From assembly GCA_009843725.1 (NCBI GenBank), contig VYCX01000191.1, positions 1-6,401 on the forward strand: DNA of 6,401 bases, written 5' to 3'. The notes beneath the pieces were generated by a model. The model did no database searches and was not told where the DNA came from. It saw nothing but the letters and a program-made list of their open reading frames with translations. Shown here in pieces: positions 1-6,355 of the stretch. Both the position numbers and the translations under genes were made by a program. Numbering within the stretch: position 1 is the first letter of the stretch; every line of letters starts with the position of its first letter. The DNA comes from Boseongicola sp. SB0675_bin_26. GTDB lineage: Bacteria; Pseudomonadota; Alphaproteobacteria; Rhodobacterales; Rhodobacteraceae.

Positions 1-22
1 GAAAAAGCCAAGGGGGGACTCT

Positions 23-253
23 TCAGGGAACTCCTTCAAACGCGATTGCCCTGCCCGGTGCACCAAAGATGCCGTCTGGCGAACCGTCTTCGACGATCAA
101 GCGGAGATTCATGAAAGTGACGCGGTTGACGGCAACGTCTCTTTCATGCCTGAAGATGGCCACAGCAATGCTCTCTTCCGCCGACATCCAAACGATGTTC
201 AGAAATTCACCTGCAAGTTCGGGATCGAGCGCGAACGTCTGCCCGTCGGGCAA
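23..253 (-). CDS. Small hypothetical protein, weak call (76 aa)
   Basis: I do not recognise this protein. The frame reads from a TTG at 251-253 to a TGA at 23-25. It has a protein-like composition, with hydrophobic stretches such as GEFLNIVWM (residues 15-23) and AVAIF, mixed with acidic residues. No signal peptide, membrane segment or known motif is visible. The frame stays open upstream to a stop at 383-385 but has no ATG or GTG there, and no convincing Shine-Dalgarno precedes the TTG. In-frame ATGs inside (for example residue 23) also lack one. Third-position GC looks lower than in the neighbouring genes. It could be a real small gene, the 3' remnant of a decayed gene, or chance. It is divergent from the PhoX-family gene. 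Confidence 0.35.
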   Translation of the reverse strand: MPDGQTFALDPELAGEFLNIVWMSAEESIAVAIFRHERDVAVNRVTFMNLRLIVEDGSPDGIFGAPGRAIAFEGVP

Positions 254-426
254 ACTTGCCGTGCGTCCGCAACCGCCGGAATCGTTGCATGGTGCGGAAA
301 CGCAACGCCCGGCGTTCGAATCCCCCAGTGCGCGTCCGTCCGATCTGGACGCCGTGACCGCGCCACGCTCCGGATCCAGGCATCAAGGCCGGGTGCAACG
401 CCGCTCCGCGCGCGCAACTTTCACGT

Positions 427-442
427 CGGATTTACAAATCCG
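427..442. promoter_or_regulatory. AT-rich palindrome, candidate operator
   Basis: CGGATTT-AC-AAATCCG is a palindrome with perfect 7-bp arms around a 2-bp centre. Its AT-rich core stands out in GC-rich surroundings. It lies about 90 bp before the PhoX-family start codon, a usual distance for a transcription-factor site. The two-base spacer makes an RNA hairpin unlikely and favours binding by a dimeric protein. The regulator is unknown, and chance remains possible. Confidence 0.35.
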
Positions 443-518
443 TCACGCAGGTTTTGTCCGGAACCGTCATTCACGGCCCGTGCGCCGCACGGACGGCGAC
501 ACAGATCTTGCCATCTAC

Positions 519-525
519 GGAGGAA
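519..525 (+). promoter_or_regulatory. Ribosome-binding site deciding the PhoX-family start
   Basis: GGAGGAA is a near-ideal Shine-Dalgarno sequence, 6 nt before the ATG at 532. It selects that start over the in-frame TTG at 454, which would add 26 residues and has no such site. Confidence 0.85.
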
Positions 526-531
526 GCCAGA

Positions 532-2505
532 ATGGACATTGAGAACACCGAATTGAGCTGGGACGAGTGGGACGAGTTGAACGACCCTCGACCGGAAGAG
601 ACCGAATTCGACGTGATCGTCGGAACTGCGCTCAGCCGCCGGGGATTCATGGGCGGTGTGCTCGCCTTTGGCTCCGGTGCCATGGCAATGGGCACAGGCA
701 CGCTCCTTTCCTCGACCGCCGCCGGCGCGGCGAACGGTCGCTTTGCCTTCGACGCGGTCCCCGTCGCGACCGATTACACCGTGCATGTGCCAAAGGGCTA
801 CAAGTGGGCGCCGCTCGTGCGCTACGGCGATCCCCTGTTTTCGGACGCGCCCGCCTTCAGCCAGACCGCGATGATTCCGCGCGGCAAGGCCAGCAGGGTG
901 TTCGGCGAGAACACGGACGGAATGGAACTCTTCGAAATCAACGGCCACGAAGTCATCGCGGTCAACCATGAATACGTCAATCTCGGCGTCAACCTGCCTG
1001 AGCGTGCCGCTGCCGTCAAAGCCGAGAACGAGAAGGCCAGGGCCGATGCCCTGGCAAAGGGCGAAGAAGCGCCGGCACCCACGCGCGTCATCCCGGCCAG
1101 CGCCGCCGAAGTGGATGTCATCCAGAACCTGCAGGGCGTGGCCGTCTTCGAGGTCGCCCGTGGCGAAAACGGCTGGCAGGTCGAGGTCGATTCACCGTTC
1201 AATCGACGGATCACCCACCAGACCGAGATCCGCATTTCCGGACCCGCTGCGGGACACGACCTCCTGAAGACAGGGGAGGATCCGACGGGAACGCTCGCCA
1301 AGGGAACGTTGAACAACTGCGGTGCGGGCAAGACGCCTTGGGGCACCTACCTGACCTGCGAGGAAAACTTCAACGGCTACTTCGGCTCGACCAACGAGGC
1401 GTTCGAACGTCCCGACGACTACAGGCGCTACGGGATCAACCTGAAGGGCCGATACGCCTACGAGAGGTTCGACGCACGTTTCGACATCTCGCAAAACCCG
1501 AACGAGCCGCGCCGTCACGGCTACATCGTCGAGATCGACCCCTCGGATCCGGCCTCGACGCCCGTCAAGCGCACGGCGCTCGGACGCTTCAAGCATGAAA
1601 ACGCCGCCTGCGTGATCGCGCCGTCAGGCCATCTCGTCGTCTACATGGGCGACGACGAACGCGGCGAGTACATGTACAAGTACGTGTCGAACAACGTCTA
1701 CGCGCCGGGCGGAGACACCGACGACCTGATGGACAACGGGCGCCTGTACGCGGCGAAGTTCAACTGGGACGGCACCGGCGAATGGGTCGAACTGACCGAA
1801 GAGTCGACCGGCATGTCCGAGGTCGAGATTCACGTGTTCACACGCATGGCCGCCACCAAGGTGGGTGCCACCACCATGGACCGGCCGGAATGGGTTGCGG
1901 TCAACCCGGTTGCGGCGGAAGGCTATTGCGCCTTGACCAACAATTCGCGGCGCAACGTCCTGAAGGACGGGCAGCTGCTGACGAACGCGGCGGGCCAGCC
2001 GATGGAGATCAACGCGCCCAATCCGCGCTCGGAAAACCGCTACGGGCAGATCCTGCGCTGGTATCCCTCGAACGACGACCATGCGACGGACACCTTCCGC
2101 TGGGATCTCTACGTCATGGCGGGCAATCCCGCGGTCCATTCGGACGCCTATGCGGGTTCCCCGAACGTTTCCGTGGGCAACATGTTCAACTCGCCCGACG
2201 GGATGATGTTCGACAGCGCCGGCATCCTCTGGATCCAGACCGACGGCAACGACTCGAACGCAGGGCACTTCGAGGGTCAGGGCAACAACCAGATGCTGGC
2301 AGGCGATCCGGTGACCGGTGAAATCCGCCGATTCATGACTGGCCCGCATGGCAGCGAGGTCACGGGCCTCACCTGGTCCGCGGACCGCCGCACGATGTTC
2401 GTGGGCATCCAGCACCCGGATTCGCCGTTCCCGGATGGCGACGGCACGTTGGCGCGCTCGACAGTCATCGCCGTCTGGCGCGAGGACGGCGGCCTCGTGG
2501 GCTGA
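532..2505 (+). CDS. Secreted PhoX/DUF839-family protein, Tat-exported (657 aa)
   Basis: This is a member of the PhoX (DUF839, COG3211) family of secreted phosphatase-like proteins. Characterised PhoX enzymes are metal-dependent phosphomonoesterases with a beta-propeller fold that release phosphate from organic esters outside the cytoplasm. A twin-arginine motif SRRGFM lies at residues 35-40, followed by a Gly/Ala-rich hydrophobic stretch and a likely signal peptidase site near AGAA (64-67). Family-like blocks follow in order: NNCGAGKTPWGTYLTCEEN (261-279), FKHENAAC (353-360), YMGDDERGEYMYKY (371-384), LTNNSR (468-473), NRYGQILRW (502-510), SPDGMMFD (554-561), QTDGND (569-574) and GPHGSEVTG (604-612). 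The Cys276-Glu277-Glu278 block and the Glu of KHE fit conserved metal-site regions of the family. Length is normal for the family. The 34 residues before the Tat motif are unusually acidic. Many family members are untested, so phosphatase activity is inferred. It is monocistronic here, with a terminator-like hairpin downstream. Confidence 0.93.
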   Translation: MDIENTELSWDEWDELNDPRPEETEFDVIVGTALSRRGFMGGVLAFGSGAMAMGTGTLLSSTAAGAANGRFAFDAVPVATDYTVHVPKGYKWAPLVRYGDPLFSDAPAFSQTAMIPRGKASRVFGENTDGMELFEINGHEVIAVNHEYVNLGVNLPERAAAVKAENEKARADALAKGEEAPAPTRVIPASAAEVDVIQNLQGVAVFEVARGENGWQVEVDSPFNRRITHQTEIRISGPAAGHDLLKTGEDPTGTLAKGTLNNCGAGKTPWGTYLTCEENFNGYFGSTNEAFERPDDYRRYGINLKGRYAYERFDARFDISQNPNEPRRHGYIVEIDPSDPASTPVKRTALGRFKHENAACVIAPSGHLVVYMGDDERGEYMYKYVSNNVYAPGGDTDDLMDNGRLYAAKFNWDGTGEWVELTEESTGMSEVEIHVFTRMAATKVGATTMDRPEWVAVNPVAAEGYCALTNNSRRNVLKDGQLLTNAAGQPMEINAPNPRSENRYGQILRWYPSNDDHATDTFRWDLYVMAGNPAVHSDAYAGSPNVSVGNMFNSPDGMMFDSAGILWIQTDGNDSNAGHFEGQGNNQMLAGDPVTGEIRRFMTGPHGSEVTGLTWSADRRTMFVGIQHPDSPFPDGDGTLARSTVIAVWREDGGLVG

Positions 2506-2516
2506 ATTGTGACGCA

Positions 2517-2546
2517 GGCAGGGGCCGGCCCGAGCCGGCCCCTGTC
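2517..2546. terminator. Bidirectional GC-rich hairpin between convergent genes
   Basis: The arms at 2517-2529 and 2534-2546 pair over 13 bp with one G-U, around a CCGA tetraloop. The core AGGGGCCGGC/GCCGGCCCCT is perfect. It begins 11 nt after the PhoX-family stop and lies about 85 nt past the aldolase stop on the other strand, so it can end transcripts from both sides. No T-run follows on either strand, so it is not a textbook intrinsic terminator and may act as an mRNA 3'-end stabiliser or with Rho. The rest of the 2506-2630 gap shows nothing else except a short GATCC-TT-GGATC repeat at 2551-2562. Confidence 0.7.
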
Positions 2547-2630
2547 CCGTGATCCTTGGATCGCAATGCGCTCATGTTCGGGCAGCCTTGCGCGAATCTT
2601 GCTCTTGCCTTCAATGCCCCCATCCGCCCC

Positions 2631-3284
2631 TCAGGCCATGTCAGCATTCGCGCCCTCGGCCGTTCCGAACCGTGGCAGACCGATCCCGTGCTTCCCGTGC
2701 ACGGCCGCCAGCACATCGCGCAGGTACGCGACATGCGCAGTTTCCTCGATGATCTCGGCCAGGTACTGGGCGCTCATGAGCGACGGGCCGACTCCGATCG
2801 TGCCATGATTGGCCAGAACCGCGGCCACGATTCCGGGGTCGCTGAAGACCGGGCTGATTTCGTGCTCGGTTTGAGGCCCGCCCTTGGGTGACAGCGGAAT
2901 CAGGGGCAGGCGGCCAATCTTCTCGATCGACTGCACCGTCAGGCATGGGATCTCGACACCGGCGCTTGCGTAGCCCGTCGCCCAAGGGCTGTGGCAGTGA
3001 ACGATTGCGCGTATGTCCTTGCGAGTACGGTAAAGGCCGAGGTGAAATCCCAGATCCTTGGACGGCTTGTGTGGACTCGGCTCAATCCTGCCGTCCATGT
3101 GCACGATCTGCAGATTGTCACGGCTGCATTCGTTGAACCCGACCCCGGATGGCTTGATGAGGATTGCATCCTGGCTCTCGAGCCGTACCGAGAGATTGCC
3201 ACCGGCATTGGTCTGGAGGCGCAGGTCAAAGCAGCGCCTGGCCGTGGCGATCAATGCATCCTTCTTTTCGTCAATGTCAGACAA
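2631..3284 (-). CDS. Class II aldolase/adducin-family protein (217 aa)
   Basis: This is a zinc-dependent class II aldolase-fold protein of the family that includes L-fuculose-phosphate aldolase, L-ribulose-5-phosphate 4-epimerase and 3-oxo-tetronate-phosphate decarboxylases. Visible motifs are NAGGNLSVR (26-34) and KPSG (44-47) for phosphate binding, KPSKD (73-77), IVHCHSPWATGYA (94-106) and LANHGTIGVG (157-166). His96, His98 and His160 match the three zinc ligands. The usual catalytic Glu of aldolases (FucA Glu73) is Asp77 here, as in AraD (Asp76). Glu121 aligns by eye with AraD Asp120. There is no Tyr after residue 187, so the C-terminal catalytic Tyr of FucA/AraD is not evident. The start is a TTG at 3282-3284. 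A GAAAGGA Shine-Dalgarno at 3294-3300 lies 9 nt upstream and overlaps the stop codon of the UPF0261 gene. It is the last gene of the sugar operon. It probably cleaves, decarboxylates or epimerises a phosphorylated sugar or sugar acid; the exact reaction is unknown. Confidence 0.9.
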   Translation of the reverse strand: MSDIDEKKDALIATARRCFDLRLQTNAGGNLSVRLESQDAILIKPSGVGFNECSRDNLQIVHMDGRIEPSPHKPSKDLGFHLGLYRTRKDIRAIVHCHSPWATGYASAGVEIPCLTVQSIEKIGRLPLIPLSPKGGPQTEHEISPVFSDPGIVAAVLANHGTIGVGPSLMSAQYLAEIIEETAHVAYLRDVLAAVHGKHGIGLPRFGTAEGANADMA

Positions 3285-3298
3285 GTTTCCGAATCCTT

Positions 3299-4444
3299 TC
3301 AGCGTGGCGCAAGGTCGTCCAGCGTGTCGATGATCGCCTGCGTGGCCTCCGGCGCCGAAATGTGCGCGTCAAGCACGGTCAACACGATGTCCCGGCGAAG
3401 CGATTCCACGGCGCGATCAAGAAAGACCTGCCGAAGCGCAGGATCCTCGATCAGGCCGCCGGCACGATCCTGATGGGAAAAGCCTCCCATGGGCACGATC
3501 AATGCGGCAGGCCCCGTGGTGGCGTTGAGGCTGTCCACGAGGGCCTCCGCAACGACAAGCATTTCCTCCTTCAGGAGCTTTACATGGGTGAAGAAGCTCG
3601 AATGCGCATAGTGCGGACGATCGAGATATCTCTCCGGAAGCAGTGATTCCTCGCCCAAGCCAATGAAGTTCAGCCCGCCCGGCAGAACGATCCTTGGGAG
3701 CGCCGCCCCGGCACTGAACCGGTTCGGCATCGTCACATGGCTGCCGGCAACATGAATGCGTGTCAGTTCGTGCGGCGTCAGGTCAACCATGGCTCGAAGC
3801 GCGCCACGCTCCGCGAAGCGTGCAAGGGCTGCCCCACCGTAACCGTTGGAATGGAACACCGTGCTCTCCTGGCCCCTTTTTGCAAGTGCCGACACCAGCG
3901 AAGTGACCGCAGTCTCGGTTGCGCCAAGTGCAGTGATGCCAATTGACGGGCTTGCGACGCCGGAACCTGCCTCCCGACGCGAGCTGCAGAGACCGGCGGT
4001 CAACGCAGCCGTGTTTTCAAGAACCTCGCGCAGCGTGGCGTTCAGCCCGCAGATGTCCACCAGGGTCGGCACCAGGATGACGGACGAGTCAGACACGGCG
4101 ACACGCGGGTCGAAAGGCAAGGTGGTCACGAGCACCTTCGGGAACGTGACGGGAAGGGCACGCATGGCTCGAAGCGCGACTTCTCCGCCAGTGCCGCCGC
4201 CCAGGCCAAGCACGACCCGGGCATCGCGGTCCAGCGCCTCGGTGACTGCTTCTAGCGCTCGTGCCGCTGCGGCCTCCATGGCCTTGAGCTTTTCCGAACC
4301 GCCGAGAACTGCGCCATTTGCCCCGAGCGACAGGTCGATGGTGCGCGATGCGACGCCGTGCCCGGACAGCTGTCGAGACAGGAATTCCGCCTCCTCGGCC
4401 TTCGTGTCGAGCGTGGCCAGGAGCAGGACGTGCGCCTCGTCCAT
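3299..4444 (-). CDS. Tm-1-like ATP-binding domain protein, UPF0261 family (381 aa)
   Basis: This belongs to the UPF0261/Tm-1-like family, whose plant member Tm-1 is a tomato mosaic virus resistance protein with an ATP-binding N-terminal domain. The bacterial members have no settled function. Family landmarks include ATLDTKAEEAEF (10-21), the glycine-rich nucleotide-binding loop GLGGGTGGE (80-88), PKVLVTT (102-108), DICGLN (130-135), IGITALGATETAV (168-180), VFHSNGYGGAAL (196-207), DLTPHEL (221-227) and LPGGLNFIGLG (254-264). The C-terminal half contains PMGGFSHQDRAGGLIEDP and ends in DAHISAP, like the family's conserved histidine-containing tail. Several blocks differ from the common family wording, so it appears to be a divergent branch. 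It is cytoplasmic, with no signal or membrane segment. The ATG at 4442-4444 has a GAAGGG Shine-Dalgarno at 4453-4458, inside the end of the permease gene, and the gap to that gene is 4 nt. The context suggests an ATP-dependent step on the imported substrate, acting with the aldolase; this is inference. Confidence 0.88.
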   Translation of the reverse strand: MDEAHVLLLATLDTKAEEAEFLSRQLSGHGVASRTIDLSLGANGAVLGGSEKLKAMEAAAARALEAVTEALDRDARVVLGLGGGTGGEVALRAMRALPVTFPKVLVTTLPFDPRVAVSDSSVILVPTLVDICGLNATLREVLENTAALTAGLCSSRREAGSGVASPSIGITALGATETAVTSLVSALAKRGQESTVFHSNGYGGAALARFAERGALRAMVDLTPHELTRIHVAGSHVTMPNRFSAGAALPRIVLPGGLNFIGLGEESLLPERYLDRPHYAHSSFFTHVKLLKEEMLVVAEALVDSLNATTGPAALIVPMGGFSHQDRAGGLIEDPALRQVFLDRAVESLRRDIVLTVLDAHISAPEATQAIIDTLDDLAPR

Positions 4445-4448
4445 GCAC

Positions 4449-5378
4449 TCAGCCCTTCACTGCGCCTGCGGTCATCCCGGTAATGATCTGTCGCGAGGCA
4501 AAGAGCGTGAAAATGATCGGCGGGACTGCAAGCAGCATGCCGGTCGCCATGATCACTCCCCACTCAACGTTGAACTCGCTCATGTTGTTCACGATCAGGA
4601 TCGGCACGGTCTTCGTGTTCCGGTCCGACAGGGCGGATGCCAACAGATATTCGTTCCAGGCGATCCGGAACGTGAAGATGGCCGCCGCCGCCAGGCCGGG
4701 CTGGATCAACGGCAGGACGATCTTGAAGAAGACCTGGAACGGGCCCGCGCCGTCCACCCGTGCGGCCTCTTCCAGCGAACGCGGAACCTGGACGATGAAG
4801 CTCTGCAGGATCCAGATCACGAAGGGCAGGTTCATTGCCACGTAGATTATGATGATGCCGGAGTGGGTTCCGGCAAGGCAGACGTCGCCCCGGCCGCCAA
4901 ACACGTCCCGGATCCAGCCGCCCACCAGCGTGGTCTTGCCGATGCAGAACTCGTTGTTCCACAAGCCGAAGACCGGAACCAGCAGCACCGCAGGCGGCAC
5001 CATCCGGACCATGAGCGTGGTCAGCGACACCGTATCCCGACCGAAGAAGCGGAACCGTACAAGCGCATAGGCTGCCATGCATCCGATCACCAGGGTCAGT
5101 CCGGTCGAAATCAGGGCGATGATCAAGGAGTTGATCAGGGCGCCGCCAAACTTGAGGGAACAGAACTCGAGGTGATCCAGCTCGTACCAAAGGATGTCGC
5201 AGAGCGCGGTTTCATAATTCTGTATCGTGGGAAGGAAGATCAGGCCCGTTGTGCCGCCAATGATGTCGACATCCAGCTTGAACGAATTCACGAACATCAG
5301 CAGGACCGGGCCGACAGACATGAAGATCAGCACGGCCAGAAGGGCGTAGAAGGCGGGATTCTGACGCTCGTGGGCCAT
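4449..5378 (-). CDS. Carbohydrate ABC transporter permease, MalG type (309 aa)
   Basis: This is an inner-membrane permease of the MalG/carbohydrate-uptake (CUT1) type. It pairs with the upstream MalF-type subunit to form the channel. Six hydrophobic segments are visible near residues 10-31, 80-107, 116-139, 173-196, 222-248 and 275-296. The EAA loop that docks the ATPase is EEAARVDGAG (203-212) with LPLIQPGLA (222-230). The end, ITGMTAGAVKG, is the usual MalG-type tail. The protein is longer than the typical 270-280 residues because two predicted periplasmic loops are enlarged. One loop lies between segments 1 and 2 and has Cys60 and Cys73; the other lies between segments 3 and 4 and has Cys145 and Cys167. 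The start ATG overlaps the MalF-type stop by 1 nt (TGATG), behind a strong AGGAGG, which indicates translational coupling. The substrate is unknown. Confidence 0.94.
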   Translation of the reverse strand: MAHERQNPAFYALLAVLIFMSVGPVLLMFVNSFKLDVDIIGGTTGLIFLPTIQNYETALCDILWYELDHLEFCSLKFGGALINSLIIALISTGLTLVIGCMAAYALVRFRFFGRDTVSLTTLMVRMVPPAVLLVPVFGLWNNEFCIGKTTLVGGWIRDVFGGRGDVCLAGTHSGIIIIYVAMNLPFVIWILQSFIVQVPRSLEEAARVDGAGPFQVFFKIVLPLIQPGLAAAAIFTFRIAWNEYLLASALSDRNTKTVPILIVNNMSEFNVEWGVIMATGMLLAVPPIIFTLFASRQIITGMTAGAVKG

Positions 5379-6289
5379 CAGCCTTCCTCCTGGACCTGGC
5401 GGGCAAGGCGCGCCGTGCGGGCGTCCTGGATCCGGGCAATTGCGAACATCGCCAGCGTGAGGATGAGGAGCAGGATCAGCAGGTAGTTCGACATGGCCGC
5501 CGCCGTGCCAAGTTCACGGAATTCCGTTGCCGTGCGCGAAATCCGCAATGCCACGATCTCGGTCGACAGGCCCGGACCGCCCTCGGTCATCACCAGAATG
5601 ACTTCCAGCACCTTGAATGCGTCTATCAGGCGAAGCAGCGCCGTCACGACCAGGACCGGCATCATCAGCGGCAGCTTGATGTGCCAGATCTGCTGCCAGG
5701 CCGTCGCGCCGTCAATGCGCGCCGCTTCCAGGGCGGATGCGGGCAACGATTGCAGGGCCGCCAGCGCGAGAATCAGTATGAACGGCGTCCATTGCCAGAT
5801 GTCTGCGATGATGACGCTCAGAAGTGCGTTCTGGCCCAGCCAGTCGACTCCGCCGAAGCCGAGCGACTTCAGCGTCTTGTTGAACGTGCCCACGGTCGGG
5901 TGATACATGTAGCGCCACATCAGGCCGACAACGACGGGCGCGATCATCATGGGCAGGATGAAGAGCGTGCGGAGAACGGAGATTCCGCGAATGTTGCGGT
6001 CGAGCAGGAGCGCCAGCCCGACGCCGATCAGCATTTCGGCAACAACGACCGTGAACGCGAAGATCAGCGTGACGGACAGGCTTTCCCGGAACGCCGGGTC
6101 AAAGAACAGCGTGACGTAGTTCTTCAACCCGACGAAGTCCGTCTCCGAGATGTTCTGGCTCGGATCCCAGTCCCGGAACGAGCCATACACCATGTATCCC
6201 AATGGATAGAGCAGCGCGATGCCCATGGTGATGGCTGCAGGCGCCAGGAACAGGTATGGCGTCATGCGATTGAATGTCTGCGCAGTCAC
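5378..6289 (-). CDS. Carbohydrate ABC transporter permease, MalF type (303 aa)
   Basis: This is the partner permease of the CUT1 type. It forms the channel with the MalG-type subunit and receives substrate from a periplasmic binding protein. Hydrophobic segments lie near residues 10-36, 71-96, 106-128, 155-179, 208-235 and 263-285. The EAA loop reads EAARIDGATAWQQIW (188-202) followed by KLPLMMPVL (205-213), and the family block DAFKVLEVILVMTEGGPG covers 223-240. The length is normal. I chose the GTG at 6287-6289 because GGGAG lies 10 nt upstream, whereas the in-frame ATG at 6263-6265 (residue 9) has no Shine-Dalgarno. That GGGAG sits in one arm of alternative hairpins (6296-6346), so translation may be controlled by RNA folding. 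It follows the probable binding-protein gene after a 66-nt gap. The GTG choice is moderate; the family call is secure. Confidence 0.94.
   Translation of the reverse strand: MTAQTFNRMTPYLFLAPAAITMGIALLYPLGYMVYGSFRDWDPSQNISETDFVGLKNYVTLFFDPAFRESLSVTLIFAFTVVVAEMLIGVGLALLLDRNIRGISVLRTLFILPMMIAPVVVGLMWRYMYHPTVGTFNKTLKSLGFGGVDWLGQNALLSVIIADIWQWTPFILILALAALQSLPASALEAARIDGATAWQQIWHIKLPLMMPVLVVTALLRLIDAFKVLEVILVMTEGGPGLSTEIVALRISRTATEFRELGTAAAMSNYLLILLLILTLAMFAIARIQDARTARLARQVQEEG
5386..5391 (-). promoter_or_regulatory. Strong ribosome-binding site for the MalG-type permease
   Basis: AGGAGG on the minus strand lies 7 nt before the ATG at 5376-5378, within the last codons of the MalF-type gene. With the TGATG stop/start overlap, it supports coupled and balanced synthesis of the two permease subunits. 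Confidence 0.85.
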
Positions 6290-6295
6290 CGGCTT

Positions 6296-6346
6296 GCCGC
6301 TCCCGTGATTTTGGGGCGGGAGCGGCCCGGATGTCCGGGCCGCTCC
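6296..6346 (-). promoter_or_regulatory. Mutually exclusive hairpins ahead of the MalF-type gene
   Basis: Hairpin 1 pairs 6335-6346 with 6319-6330: 12 perfect GC-rich base pairs around a 4-nt loop. Hairpin 2 pairs 6317-6326 with 6296-6305: 10 perfect base pairs around an 11-nt loop. Both use the middle segment 6319-6326, so they cannot form together. Hairpin 1 resembles the intercistronic stem-loops that often follow binding-protein genes and raise their mRNA level over the permease genes. Hairpin 2 contains the GGGAG likely to serve as the permease Shine-Dalgarno. The pairing is seen directly; regulation is inferred. Confidence 0.6.
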
Positions 6347-6355
6347 GGATCGGGG

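Larger units (their letters stand above)
254..531. other. Non-coding leader upstream of the PhoX-family gene
   Basis: These 278 bases hold no gene I can support. They contain small inverted repeats: TGCG-GAAA-CGCA near 293-304, CGTCC/GGACG at 337-351, and an AT-rich palindrome at 427-442 that is listed separately. No clear sigma-70-type -35/-10 pair is visible. No Pho box with the expected 11-bp repeat spacing is visible either, so phosphate control of the downstream gene is not supported by this sequence. Confidence 0.5.

Noticed and set aside
1..22. T-run on the minus strand after the small left ORF, as a terminator
   Set aside because: Five T residues are present but no convincing stem precedes them within the window.
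309..333. GTTCGAATCC resembling a tRNA T-arm
   Set aside because: The flanking five bases (CGGCG and CCCCC) do not form a T-stem, and no D-arm, anticodon arm or acceptor stem can be placed upstream.
441..470. CGTCAC and CGTCAT as a possible Pho box
   Set aside because: The two repeats are 24 bp apart rather than 11 or 22, and they match the PhoB consensus poorly.
454..531. Upstream TTG start adding 26 residues to the PhoX-family protein
   Set aside because: It has no Shine-Dalgarno, while the ATG at 532 has GGAGGAA at ideal spacing.
1624..2415. A 263-codon open frame on the minus strand
   Set aside because: It is antisense to clearly conserved PhoX-family blocks, and its His/Val/Arg-rich product shows no motif.
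3846..5486. A 546-codon open frame on the plus strand
   Set aside because: It lies antisense to the UPF0261 and MalG-type genes and runs slightly into the MalF-type gene. Its product is rich in Arg, His, Gln and Asp with no recognisable domain, typical of a shadow frame in GC-rich DNA.
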